A stretch of 64,000 bases of DNA. Origin: Sva-07 sp963728195. Lineage in GTDB: Bacteria; Actinomycetota; Acidimicrobiia; Acidimicrobiales; Ilumatobacteraceae. The notes beneath the pieces are model-generated. The model saw only the letters and a program-made list of their open reading frames with translations. It was not told the DNA's origin and ran no database searches. Of this stretch, positions 8,600 to 16,546 are shown one piece after another. The position numbers were made by a program, and so were the translations under genes. Where the stretch lies: positions 124,001-188,000 of the forward strand of contig CAVSIX010000014.1 in NCBI GenBank assembly GCA_963728195.1, read 5' to 3'. The stretch's first letter is position 1. Each line of letters begins with the position of its first letter.

Positions 8600-9562
8600 T
8601 CAGGCGTCGACGGCGGCGAGCATCTCGTCGGCGGCCGTCCACGGGTCGGTGACCCGTTCGACCACCTCGGCGGTCAGTTCCTCCCAGCGCTCGCCCGAAC
8701 AGATCTGGCGGGCTCGGCGACCGAGCCGTTGGGCCACGATCTCACGCAGTTCCTCGCCGAGCCGGAATTCGCGCCGCTCGCGGAGGTCACCCGACCGCTC
8801 GGCGTACTCCCGATGGGCGAGCACGGCGTCCCACAGCTCGGCGATCCCCTGTCCGGTCGACCCGACCGTCGGCACGATCGGTGGCCGCCACGAGTCGTGC
8901 GGGAGATCGGACAGGTCGAGCATCTGCATCAGATCGCGGCTGGTCTCCTCGACGCCCTTGCGGTCGGCCTTGTTGATCACGAACACGTCGGCGATCTCCA
9001 TCAGACCGGCCTTGTTCGCCTGGACGCTGTCACCCCAGCCGGGGTTGACGACCACGACCGTCGTGTCGGCCTTGCCCGCCACCTCGACTTCGACCTGGCC
9101 GACGCCGACGGTCTCGACGAGGATCCACTTGCGCCCGATCGCATCGAGGAGGCGGACCGCCTCGGGCGTCGCCAGCGACAGCCCGCCGAGGTGCCCGCGC
9201 GTCGCCATCGAGCGGATGAACACGCCAGGGTCGGTCGCATGGTCCTGCATCCGTACACGGTCACCGAGGATCGCTCCGCCGGTGAACGGCGACGACGGGT
9301 CGATCGCCAGCACGGCGATCTCGAGGTCCTGGGCACGCAGGTGTCCGATGATCGAGCTGGTCAAGGTGCTCTTGCCGGCGCCCGGGGCGCCGGTGAGCCC
9401 GACGGTGTAGCCCGAGCCGCTCATCGGGTAGGCAAGGCGGCCGACGGTACGGGCGTCGTCGTCGCCGCGCTCGATCAGCGACAGCAACCGGGCGAGCGCG
9501 CTGCGATCGCCTTCGAGTGCGGCCCGGAACAGCTCGGGTGCGGGCAACTGCCGTCGGCTCAC
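8600..9562 (-). CDS. meaB: methylmalonyl-CoA mutase-associated GTPase MeaB (ArgK family)
   Basis: A 320-residue G3E-family GTPase that protects and reloads B12-dependent methylmalonyl-CoA mutase. The Walker A loop GAPGAGKST is at residues 58-66, followed by AIDPSSPFTGGAILGDRVRM and the NKADRKG base-recognition motif, all as in the family. The start is the GTG at 9562 (VSRRQLPAPE), with a GAGG eight bases upstream, 10 bp after the stop of the nfu gene. Upstream frame extensions would overlap nfu. The mutase is not in the window. The genes probably form a small operon with the Fe-S protein. Confidence 0.92.
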   Translation of the reverse strand: MSRRQLPAPELFRAALEGDRSALARLLSLIERGDDDARTVGRLAYPMSGSGYTVGLTGAPGAGKSTLTSSIIGHLRAQDLEIAVLAIDPSSPFTGGAILGDRVRMQDHATDPGVFIRSMATRGHLGGLSLATPEAVRLLDAIGRKWILVETVGVGQVEVEVAGKADTTVVVVNPGWGDSVQANKAGLMEIADVFVINKADRKGVEETSRDLMQMLDLSDLPHDSWRPPIVPTVGSTGQGIAELWDAVLAHREYAERSGDLRERREFRLGEELREIVAQRLGRRARQICSGERWEELTAEVVERVTDPWTAADEMLAAVDA

Positions 9563-9572
9563 GTCGACGACC

Positions 9573-9824
9573 TCACGCGGCCACGTCGGCGACGTTGACG
9601 ACCGCGGTGACGCCGTCGATGCGATCGCGCATGATCCGTTCCACACCGGCCTTCAGCGTCTGGTTCGACGACGGACACCCGACGCAGGCGCCGACCAGCT
9701 CCACGGACACGAGCCCCGTCGCCTCGTCGACATCGCGGAGCACGATGTCGCCACCGTCGGCCTGGAGGGCCGGACGGATGATCTCGATGGTGGCTTCGAC
9801 CTGTTCGCGCATGGCGACGACCAT
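9573..9824 (-). CDS. NifU C-terminal domain (Nfu-type) Fe-S scaffold protein
   Basis: An 83-residue protein consisting only of the Nfu domain. Its CxxC motif (GACVGCPSS, Cys47 and Cys50) binds a transient Fe-S cluster between two subunits; such proteins deliver clusters to apo-enzymes. The ALQADGGDI stretch before it is a family hallmark. Two ATG codons compete for the start (9824 and 9812); neither has a strong ribosome binding site, and the family would accept either. It is directly upstream of meaB and divergent from a small membrane protein gene, with a gap of about 34 bp that must contain both promoters. Confidence 0.88.
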   Translation of the reverse strand: MVVAMREQVEATIEIIRPALQADGGDIVLRDVDEATGLVSVELVGACVGCPSSNQTLKAGVERIMRDRIDGVTAVVNVADVAA

Positions 9825-9858
9825 TCAATCAGCGTGGCCCGTACGATTCCCAGGCGTG

Positions 9859-10068
9859 ATGGCAGTGTCCCAGGCGAGCCCCGTGCTCCTCGCCCACCAA
9901 GGCGGCTGGGACGAGGTGCTGCTGATCGGCGGACCGATCCTGGTGATCATGGGGTTGTTGTGGCTGGCGAAGCGCCGCGTCGATCATGCAGCATCGCTCC
10001 ACGGCACCGGTGATCGACCCGAGACCGGCACCGGCCCGGACACCGACACCCGCCCATCGGCCGACTGA
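9859..10068 (+). CDS. small single-span membrane protein, unknown function
   Basis: A 69-residue protein. A short N-terminal segment (AHQGGWDEVLL) leads into one hydrophobic helix (IGGPILVIMGLLWLA), then a basic stop-transfer segment (KRR) and a polar, Asp/Thr/Gly-rich tail. This predicts an N-out, C-in single-span membrane protein. A GTG three bases before the ATG could also start it. It is divergent from nfu and ends two bases before the family C palindrome. I do not recognise a functional family. Confidence 0.65.
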   Translation: MAVSQASPVLLAHQGGWDEVLLIGGPILVIMGLLWLAKRRVDHAASLHGTGDRPETGTGPDTDTRPSAD

Positions 10069-10070
10069 GT

Positions 10071-10130
10071 CCCGTTTGGGCTGCATTCCTGGTGGGCCGG
10101 CCCACCCGAACCGTCACGCAAACGTGGGGT
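10071..10130. repeat. 60-bp complex palindrome, family C copy 1
   Basis: This interval fills the gap between the convergent membrane-protein gene (stop 10068) and murA (stop 10139). Its centre, 10091-10106, is the perfect palindrome GGTGGGCCGGCCCACC. Outer arms CGTTTG (10073) and CAAACG (10119) can pair around it. The reverse complement matches 50442-50501 along its whole length with only scattered substitutions, so this is a dispersed repeat and not just a local terminator. It could end transcription from both sides. Confidence 0.85.
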
Positions 10131-10138
10131 GACCGGGG

Positions 10139-11437
10139 TCAGCGGCGCTCGATGTGGGCGCCGACGGCGGCCAGCCGCCCGACCAGGTCGTCGTAGCCGC
10201 GGTCGATGTGATGAACGCCGGTGATCTCGGTCTCGCCCTCGGCGGCCAATCCGGCGACGACCATCGCCGCACCTGCACGGATGTCGTGGGCGCGCACCGG
10301 CGCACCGGACAGACGCGCCACGCCGCGCACGACCGCATGGTGACCGCTGGTACGCACGTCGGCCCCCAGCCGCTGTAGCTCCTCGACATAGCGGAACCGG
10401 CCCGGGTAGAGGTTCTCGGTGACGATGCCGACGCCGTCGGCGACCGCGAGCATCGTGATGACCAACGGCTTGTAGTCGGTGGCGATGCCCGGATACGGGA
10501 GGGTGGCGACGTCGATCGACCGCAGCCGCTCCGGCGCCGCTATCCGGAGGCGTTCACCGTTGCGGTCCGAGACCGTCGACACCTCCAGGCCCATGTCGGC
10601 GAAGCGGTCGAGCAGCATCGTCATGTGTTCGGCGCGCGCACCGACCACGTCGAGCTCACCGCCGGCGACCGCGACCGCCGCCAGGTAGGTCGCGGCCTGG
10701 ATCCGATCGGGCACGGTGTGATGGCTGACGGGGTGCAACGTGCCCGGCTCGACACCATCGATGACGAGCGTCGACGTACCGACACCGGAGATCTGAGCCC
10801 CCATCGCAGTGAGGAAGTCACAGAGATCGGTGATCTCGGGCTCGCGGGCCGCATTGTCGATCGTGGTGCGGCCGTCGGCGAGTACGGCTGCGGTCAGCAG
10901 GTTCTCGGTGGCGCCGACGCTGGGGAAGTCGAACGTGATGTCGGCGCCGTGGAGCCGGTCGGCGAACGCCTCGAGGTACCCGTGACTGAACTTGAACGTG
11001 GCGCCCATCGCCTCCAGCCCGGCGACGTGCATGTCGATCGGACGGGCGCCGAAGTCGTCGCCGCCGGGCATCGAGAGGCGCACATGACCGCAGCGCGTGA
11101 GCAGCGGGCCGAGCACGTTGATCGACGCGCGGATGCGCTCGACGAGTTCGTAGGGGGCCACCGGCGTGAGATCGCCGGTGTCGGTCAGCAAGAGACGGTC
11201 CGACGACGGTCGCTCGATCTGCACGCCGATCGCCGCCAGCAGGTCGCCCATGATCGTGACGTCGGCGATCTCGGGCACGTTGGTGATCTCGAACGTGCCG
11301 TCGGTGAGCAGCGTCGCCGCCATCAACTTGAGCACGGAGTTCTTCGCTCCGGGCACGACGACGGTGCCCGAGAGTGGGCCGTTGCCGCGCACGGCGATCA
11401 CGGGCGCGTCGGCGAGCGGCTCGAGGTTCTCGATCAT
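10139..11437 (-). CDS. murA: UDP-N-acetylglucosamine 1-carboxyvinyltransferase, Cys-to-Asp type
   Basis: The first committed enzyme of peptidoglycan synthesis: it transfers enolpyruvate from PEP to UDP-GlcNAc in the cytoplasm. The 432-residue length is normal. PGAKNSVLK near the N-terminus and ARPIDMH after the active-site loop fit the family. The catalytic Cys (E. coli Cys115, in GGCTIGARP) is Asp127 here, in MPGGDDFGARPID. The same swap is known in Mycobacterium and Chlamydia and makes the enzyme insensitive to fosfomycin. The start is the ATG at 11437; a longer frame upstream overlaps the divergent transporter. The gene is alone on its strand and ends at the family C palindrome. Confidence 0.95.
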   Translation of the reverse strand: MIENLEPLADAPVIAVRGNGPLSGTVVVPGAKNSVLKLMAATLLTDGTFEITNVPEIADVTIMGDLLAAIGVQIERPSSDRLLLTDTGDLTPVAPYELVERIRASINVLGPLLTRCGHVRLSMPGGDDFGARPIDMHVAGLEAMGATFKFSHGYLEAFADRLHGADITFDFPSVGATENLLTAAVLADGRTTIDNAAREPEITDLCDFLTAMGAQISGVGTSTLVIDGVEPGTLHPVSHHTVPDRIQAATYLAAVAVAGGELDVVGARAEHMTMLLDRFADMGLEVSTVSDRNGERLRIAAPERLRSIDVATLPYPGIATDYKPLVITMLAVADGVGIVTENLYPGRFRYVEELQRLGADVRTSGHHAVVRGVARLSGAPVRAHDIRAGAAMVVAGLAAEGETEITGVHHIDRGYDDLVGRLAAVGAHIERR

Positions 11438-11459
11438 GGCCCACCAGTATGCTCGGATC

Positions 11460-13073
11460 GTGGAGTCAGGCGGGCGCATGCTGATCCGTCGCTGGCCCGA
11501 CACGCCCGAACAACGCGATCGGCTGTTGGCCCCGCGCGACGACCTGCTCCTGGAAACGCCCGACACGCCAGCGGATACCAGGGTGCGCGCCGACCGGTTC
11601 CGCCAGGACGACGGTCCCTTCGCGGCCTACGAACGCACGGTGACGACCGATCGGACACGCGGACAGCTCGTCGAGACGACACGGTATGCGGTGACGATCC
11701 CGTGGTTCGGCTGGCTCTTCCGCCTCCCGGTCAGGAGAGTCCTCGCCCGCAAGGGCTCGCACCAGAGCTGGTGGGTGCCGCCGGACCGGCTCGATGCGAC
11801 GCAACTGCTGGTGATCGGCCTGCTCGCCGCGGCGTCGATGAGTGCGGCGTTCGTCAACACGCTGTTCACCCAGACGGTCAACTTCGCTGCCGACGACTTC
11901 GGCATCAGCGACACCGGCATCGGCATCGCCGGCGCGGTGGTGCGAGCAGGCATCCTGATCGCACTGCCGGCGGCGGTGATCGCGGATCGCATCGGCCGCC
12001 GTCGGGTGATCGTGGCGGTCGCATGGCTGGGCCCGCTGCTGTCGCTGCTGGGTGCACTTGCGCCGAGCTTCGTGATCCTGGTGATCACGCAGACACTCGC
12101 CCGGCCGATGGGCATCGCGCTCGCGTTCCTGGTCGGTGTGGTGGCGTCGGAGGAGATGCCGCGCAACAGCCGCGCCTACGCGGTCAGCGTGCTGGCGATG
12201 GCGGCCGGATTCGGTGCGGGTGTCGCCGTGCTGTCGCTGCGATTCGCCGACTTCGGCGAGGGTGGATGGCGGTACGTGTACCTGGTCGCCGCCGTCTGGT
12301 GCCTCGTCGCGCTCGACCTGACGCGCCGGTTGCCCGAGACGCGCCGGTTCACCGCCGCCCGCGCCACTCCTACCACGAGGGCGCCGCGCTTCAACCTCCG
12401 CCGGCTCGCGCTGATCGCCGCGGTCGGCTTCATCGGCAACATCTTCATCGCACCGGCGAGCTTCTTCCAGAACCGGTACCTGGCCGACATCCGTGACTTC
12501 TCCGGCGGCATGATCGGCATCTTCTCGATCGCGGTCGGCACCCCGGCGAGCATCGGGCTGATCATCGGGGGCCGCGTCGCCGACACCAGTGGACGGCGCC
12601 GCCTGATCGCATTCACGTTGCCGCTCGGCACGGCGGCGATCGTCGCTGCGTTCGCCGTCGGTGGGCCGCCGCTCTGGGCGTTCTCGTTGATCGGCGGCAT
12701 CCTGTCGAGCGCCGCCTACCCCGCTCTCGCCGTGTACCGATCGGAGCTGTTCCCCACCGGCAACCGCAGCCGCGCGGCCGGGCTGATCACCGCAGCAGCG
12801 CTCGTCGGCGGGATCGGCGGGCTGCTGCTGACCGGCTGGCTGCTCGACTCCGGCTGGACGTACGGGCAGGTGATGGCGATGCTCGGGCTGTGCCAGCTGG
12901 CCGTCACCGTGCTCGTGGTCGTCGCATATCCCGAGACGGCGCACCTCGAACTCGAGGCGCTCAATCCGGAGGACCGCCCGATCGACCTCCATCACGTCGG
13001 GCCCGACCACATCGCCCCCGAACAGGCCGGTCACGCCGACCCCGTCGAACCCGACGATCGACGCGAACGATGA
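11460..13073 (+). CDS. MFS transporter with long cytoplasmic N-terminus
   Basis: A 537-residue polytopic membrane protein. A hydrophilic ~110-residue N-terminal region (rich in Asp/Arg, with WFGWLFRLPV near its end) precedes about 12 hydrophobic helices. A Major Facilitator A-like motif (ADRIGRRRVIVA) lies after helix 2 and a second, VADTSGRRRL, at the start of the other half. The C-terminal ~40 residues are hydrophilic and acidic/His-containing. The N-terminal extension is unusual for the family and might be regulatory. The GTG at 11460 is taken as the start; the ATG at 11478 is an alternative. It is divergent from murA by 22 bp. Substrate unknown. Confidence 0.82.
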   Translation: MESGGRMLIRRWPDTPEQRDRLLAPRDDLLLETPDTPADTRVRADRFRQDDGPFAAYERTVTTDRTRGQLVETTRYAVTIPWFGWLFRLPVRRVLARKGSHQSWWVPPDRLDATQLLVIGLLAAASMSAAFVNTLFTQTVNFAADDFGISDTGIGIAGAVVRAGILIALPAAVIADRIGRRRVIVAVAWLGPLLSLLGALAPSFVILVITQTLARPMGIALAFLVGVVASEEMPRNSRAYAVSVLAMAAGFGAGVAVLSLRFADFGEGGWRYVYLVAAVWCLVALDLTRRLPETRRFTAARATPTTRAPRFNLRRLALIAAVGFIGNIFIAPASFFQNRYLADIRDFSGGMIGIFSIAVGTPASIGLIIGGRVADTSGRRRLIAFTLPLGTAAIVAAFAVGGPPLWAFSLIGGILSSAAYPALAVYRSELFPTGNRSRAAGLITAAALVGGIGGLLLTGWLLDSGWTYGQVMAMLGLCQLAVTVLVVVAYPETAHLELEALNPEDRPIDLHHVGPDHIAPEQAGHADPVEPDDRRER

Positions 13074-13100
13074 CGGACCGAGACGGTCTCGCCCCGGAGC

Positions 13101-13673
13101 TCAGCCCAAGCGGCGCACGAACGCAGCGGTGGCCGTGGCGATCGTGTCGTCGGCGCCCTTCAGGTCGTGGCGGCCGCCGTCGATCCACACGTGTTCCACC
13201 GGTGCCGGAATCGTCGCGGTCCACTCGGTCAGTTCCTCGGGCGAGCCGAACGGGTCCCTCGTCCCCGAGATGAACAGACATGGCACGGCAAGATCGACGA
13301 GATGCTCGACCCGCAGCCGATCCGGCTTGCCGGGCGGGTGCAGCGGATAGCAGATCAGTACCAGGCCCGCGAGGCGGTCGACCGGCCCCACACCGTCGAC
13401 GTCCGCAGCGACCATCGAGGCGATCCGCCCACCCATCGACCGTCCACCCATCACGACCGGGCCGCGGCGTCGCCGGATGGAGCCGAGATCGTCACGGATC
13501 GCTTCCATCAGCTTCGGTGCCCGGTCCGGCGCACGGCGGCCCTGCGCGCGATACGGGAAGTCGCGTCGCTCGACGAACGCGGCGGCGCCCAACGTCTGCT
13601 CGATCGCCACGAGGGCGGCCTGGTCGCGGTCCGATCCTGCACCCGGATACAGCAGCACGCTGGGCTTGGCCAT
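13101..13673 (-). CDS. alpha/beta hydrolase of the KANL3/TEX30 type
   Basis: A 190-residue protein opening with LLYPGAGSDRDQ, an oxyanion-hole loop, and carrying the nucleophile elbow GGRSMGGRIAS. The acid is probably the Asp of SGTRDPFGSPEE and the base the His of GGRHDL near the end. This is the compact dienelactone-hydrolase-like family, whose substrates are mostly unknown. It is convergent with the MFS transporter (27-bp gap) and lies 28 bp after the J-domain gene on the same strand, so the three minus-strand genes here may be one operon. Confidence 0.8.
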   Translation of the reverse strand: MAKPSVLLYPGAGSDRDQAALVAIEQTLGAAAFVERRDFPYRAQGRRAPDRAPKLMEAIRDDLGSIRRRRGPVVMGGRSMGGRIASMVAADVDGVGPVDRLAGLVLICYPLHPPGKPDRLRVEHLVDLAVPCLFISGTRDPFGSPEELTEWTATIPAPVEHVWIDGGRHDLKGADDTIATATAAFVRRLG

Positions 13674-13701
13674 CAGCCGCTCCGCCGCTGGTCGTGTCCG
13701 G

Positions 13702-14403
13702 TCATTCCGACGTCGAACTCAGGACGCGGCGGGCCTCGGCGAGATCGCTCATCGCCTTCGCTGCGTCGACGCTGTCGCCGCCGTGGTCAGGATGCACGTC
13801 GCGCATGCGCTCGCGGAACTTGGCCATGACATCTCGCTTGGACGGCGTCTTGCCGCCGAGGTCGAAGCCCAGGACCTGCAGTGCCCACGACTTGGGATCG
13901 GCCAGCGCTTCGAGCGCCAGTGTCTGGGAACCGGCGAGGTAGGAGATCATCGCCGGGCCGATCGGGCCGCGCCACCTCGCCGCCTTCTGCAACACCGGCA
14001 CGATGCGGCGGCGGTGCTCGGGTGCCAGGCGCTCGACGGCGTAGATCGCACCGAGGACCTGTGACAGGTCGGTGCCGACCGAGTGGAAGTCGAACGAGAT
14101 GTCGTCGCCGTTGCCGAGCATGCGATGGTGGCTCTTGGCGAGGCCGTGACGGTCGACCTGGAAGCGATGGCGAAGACGGGGCTGCACGATGCGCTCGCCG
14201 GCCTCGATCGAGGTGAGCAGACGGTGCACGTCGGTGACCAGATCGTCCTCGACCCCGTACAGGTACTCGGCGACGATCGCACCGAGCAGCAGCCCGCCGA
14301 AGCCGGGCGCGGGGTCGACCGGCAGCACGAGGTGGCCGAGGGCGAGCCGCCGGGTCGGCTGAGCCGGCCGGGTGTGCCAGATCTCGATCTCGGCCAGCAG
14401 CAC
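13702..14403 (-). CDS. C-terminal J-domain protein
   Basis: A 233-residue protein whose last ~50 residues form a J-domain: a basic helix II (KRDVMAKFRERM), the diagnostic HPD at 204-206, and a helix III ending in EARRVL. J-domains stimulate Hsp70 (DnaK) ATPase. The first ~180 residues are not a known DnaJ arrangement (no Gly-rich or zinc region) and I do not recognise them. The start is the GTG at 14403, five bases after the upstream stop; a longer frame would overlap that gene. The spacing implies translational coupling to the duplicated-motif protein, suggesting a joint function. Confidence 0.72.
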   Translation of the reverse strand: MLLAEIEIWHTRPAQPTRRLALGHLVLPVDPAPGFGGLLLGAIVAEYLYGVEDDLVTDVHRLLTSIEAGERIVQPRLRHRFQVDRHGLAKSHHRMLGNGDDISFDFHSVGTDLSQVLGAIYAVERLAPEHRRRIVPVLQKAARWRGPIGPAMISYLAGSQTLALEALADPKSWALQVLGFDLGGKTPSKRDVMAKFRERMRDVHPDHGGDSVDAAKAMSDLAEARRVLSSTSE

Positions 14404-14408
14404 GACGT

Positions 14409-15209
14409 TCAGACGTAGGGCCGCAGCAGCGAACGGAGTTCCTGCGCCGCACCGATGATGTCGGACTCGGCGCTGTCGCCCGGCGATCCGGTGGCGGCGT
14501 CGTGGCCCATCAGCTCGACGAGGGCGTCGACACCCGCGACCGCTCCCGCCCATGGGCGATGAGCCATCCCGTAGGGCGGGGTCTTCGCGTCGATGTGCGG
14601 TGCCAACTCCAGCAGGTCGGTGCGGGCGCCGGCATCCATCGGGTCCTTCGCCAGGCGATCGCCGGCGAGGAACATCGTGCTGAGTGCGCCCTCCGGTGGG
14701 CCCTGGTGGCCACCGTCATCGCCGCCGTCGCCGAGCAGCTCGCCGGCTTCGATCGCGTCGAGCAGGTCGTCGACGGCGTGTTCGGCATCGGCGGCGACGA
14801 CGACGGTCGTGCCGTCCCAGCGGTGCGGCACCTCCGATGCGATCAGTGCCTCCGTCAGCACCGCGCGATCGGCGGCCGACCATTCGTCGAGACCGAACTC
14901 GGTCGACTCCGCCTCGTCGTCGAGCACGATCGGGAACGGTCCCAGGACCTCGTCGAGTTCGTCGAACAGCGCATCGACCTGCGCCTCGACCGCTTCGGGC
15001 ACGATGACCTCGTCGCCGTCCCAGACGTGTGGGATCTCGGCGTCGGCCAACGCTTCGGACAGCTCGGCACGCTGGTCGAAGTTCCACACCGACACGTCGT
15101 AGTGCACCTTGACGACGTCGGGGTCGTTCGGGTCGAAGTCGAGCGGTTCACCGGATGCTGCGCGGTCCTGCTCGGCCTCGTCACCGGATTGTTTGTTGAC
15201 GAAAGCCAC
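14409..15209 (-). CDS. acidic protein with two copies of an unknown ~47-residue motif
   Basis: A 266-residue, strongly acidic protein without a signal peptide or membrane segment. Residues 40-86 and 109-155 are an internal duplication. Each has a Trp near its start, then R-A-x-L-x-E-A-L, then (E/V)-P-H-x-W-D-G, two or three beta-forming residues, and an acidic helix with VD-x-L. The pattern resembles small alpha/beta modules that bind peptides or signals, but I do not recognise it as a named family. The C-terminal half is helical. The GTG start at 15209 opens the operon that continues with the J-domain protein. Function unknown. Confidence 0.68.
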   Translation of the reverse strand: MAFVNKQSGDEAEQDRAASGEPLDFDPNDPDVVKVHYDVSVWNFDQRAELSEALADAEIPHVWDGDEVIVPEAVEAQVDALFDELDEVLGPFPIVLDDEAESTEFGLDEWSAADRAVLTEALIASEVPHRWDGTTVVVAADAEHAVDDLLDAIEAGELLGDGGDDGGHQGPPEGALSTMFLAGDRLAKDPMDAGARTDLLELAPHIDAKTPPYGMAHRPWAGAVAGVDALVELMGHDAATGSPGDSAESDIIGAAQELRSLLRPYV

Positions 15210-15296
15210 GGCTGAACGCTATCGGCACCCGGCACCCACTCGAAGTCGTGCTCGAGGTTCCCCGAGCCCAGGTCTCCGCGAACCACGAACCGCGCT

Positions 15297-15398
15297 GCGA
15301 TGAGCGAACCGACCAGATGCCGGCTGTTGGCTCATCGCAGCGGAGCGCACCGCGCCAACGATGAGCGAACCGACCAGATACCGCCTGTTGGCTCATCG
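15297..15398. repeat. palindromic doublet A2 (two copies, 61 bp apart)
   Basis: Copies at 15297-15338 and 15359-15398, with arms (G)CGATGAGC and GCTCATCG(C) and the same conserved GAACCGACC..AT(A/G)CCG interior as doublet A1. Both copies have TTG where A1 has TTC, so the stem has a mismatch in the inner part, shared by the two copies. It lies in the divergent gap between the duplicated-motif gene (start 15209) and glpX (start 15473), a promoter region and not a gene end. Confidence 0.88.
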
Positions 15399-15472
15399 CA
15401 GGGCGCGAACCGGCTGCGGCGGGGTCCGTCGGGGGTGTGACCCGCCGGGAGGCGAGGAAGTACCGTGAGACC

Positions 15473-16468
15473 ATGACAACGTCGTCACGTCAACAGCCCG
15501 ACCGCAACCTCGCCATGGAGCTGGTGCGAGCCACCGAGTCCGCCTGTCTCGCCGCTGCGCGCTGGGTCGGCAGGGGCGACAAGAACGCCGCCGACCACGC
15601 CGCAGTCGAGGCGATGCGCCTCTCGCTGTCGACGGTGTCGATGGACGGCATCGTGGTGATCGGCGAGGGCGAGAAGGACGAGGCGCCGATGCTCTACAAC
15701 GGTGAGCACGTCGGTGACGGCGGCGCTCCCGCCGTCGACGTCGCCGTCGACCCGATCGACGGCACCACGCTCACTGCGCAGGGCAAGACCAATGCCCTCG
15801 CCGTGATCGCCGTCGCCGATCGTGGATCGATGCTCGACCCGGGCCCCTCGTTCTACATGGACAAGATCGCCGTGGGACCCGATGCGGTCGGTGCGATCGA
15901 CATCACCGCCACACCCACGCAGAACCTGCGCTGGATCGCCAAGGCGAAGGGTGAGGAGGTCCGAGATCTCACCGTGGTGATCCTCGACCGTCCCCGCCAC
16001 GCCGACCTGATCGGCGAGATCCGCGCCAGCGGCTGCCGCATCCGCTTGATCACCGACGGCGACGTCTACGGCTCGGTGGCGACGTGTTGGCCCGACGCCG
16101 GCGCCGACGCTCTGTTCGGCATCGGCGGCACCCCCGAATGCGTCATCTCCGCGGCTGCGAGCAAGGCGATGGGCGGTGAGATCCAAGCTCGCTTCGCGCC
16201 ACAGAGCGACGCCGAACGCGACGCGATGACCGAGGCGGGATTCGATCTGTCACGCGTGTTCGGCCAGGACGACCTGATCAGGAGCGACAACTGCTTCTTC
16301 GCCGCGACGGGGCTCACCGACGGCGGGTTGCTGCGCGGCGTGCGCTTCGATTCGACGGGGGCTCGCACGCAGAGCCTCGTGATGCGTTCGCGCAGCGGCA
16401 CCGTGCGCATGATCGACGCCCACCATCAGGTCTCGAAGCTTCGCGAGTTCGCGGCGATCGACTACTGA
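15473..16468 (+). CDS. glpX: fructose-1,6-bisphosphatase class II
   Basis: A 331-residue GlpX-type phosphatase that hydrolyses fructose-1,6-bisphosphate in gluconeogenesis; class II is the usual actinobacterial form. Metal and substrate motifs are visible: IGEGEKDEAPML and VDPIDGTTLTAQGK in the N-terminal half, and IRLITDGDVYG with GIGGTPECVISAAASKAMGG-like elements in the second half. The start is the ATG at 15473 (MTTSSRQQ); the open frame upstream adds only 12 residues. It is divergent from the duplicated-motif gene across palindromic doublet A2 and convergent with the SDR gene, with a terminator-like hairpin between them. Confidence 0.93.
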   Translation: MTTSSRQQPDRNLAMELVRATESACLAAARWVGRGDKNAADHAAVEAMRLSLSTVSMDGIVVIGEGEKDEAPMLYNGEHVGDGGAPAVDVAVDPIDGTTLTAQGKTNALAVIAVADRGSMLDPGPSFYMDKIAVGPDAVGAIDITATPTQNLRWIAKAKGEEVRDLTVVILDRPRHADLIGEIRASGCRIRLITDGDVYGSVATCWPDAGADALFGIGGTPECVISAAASKAMGGEIQARFAPQSDAERDAMTEAGFDLSRVFGQDDLIRSDNCFFAATGLTDGGLLRGVRFDSTGARTQSLVMRSRSGTVRMIDAHHQVSKLREFAAIDY

Positions 16469-16509
16469 TGGCCTGACCTTCGGGGACGGGTCCGGAAAAG
16501 GTCCGTGGA

Positions 16510-16540
16510 GGTCCTTCGGGGTCGGGGTCCCGGAAGGACC
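16510..16540. terminator. terminator-like hairpin between glpX and the SDR gene
   Basis: GGTCCTTCGGG (16510-16520) can pair with CCCGGAAGGACC (16529-16540), with one bulged base and an 8-base loop. There is no T tract on either side. It lies between two convergent stop codons (16468 and 16547), the usual place for a bidirectional 3'-end structure. Confidence 0.55.
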
Positions 16541-16546
16541 GGCGGG

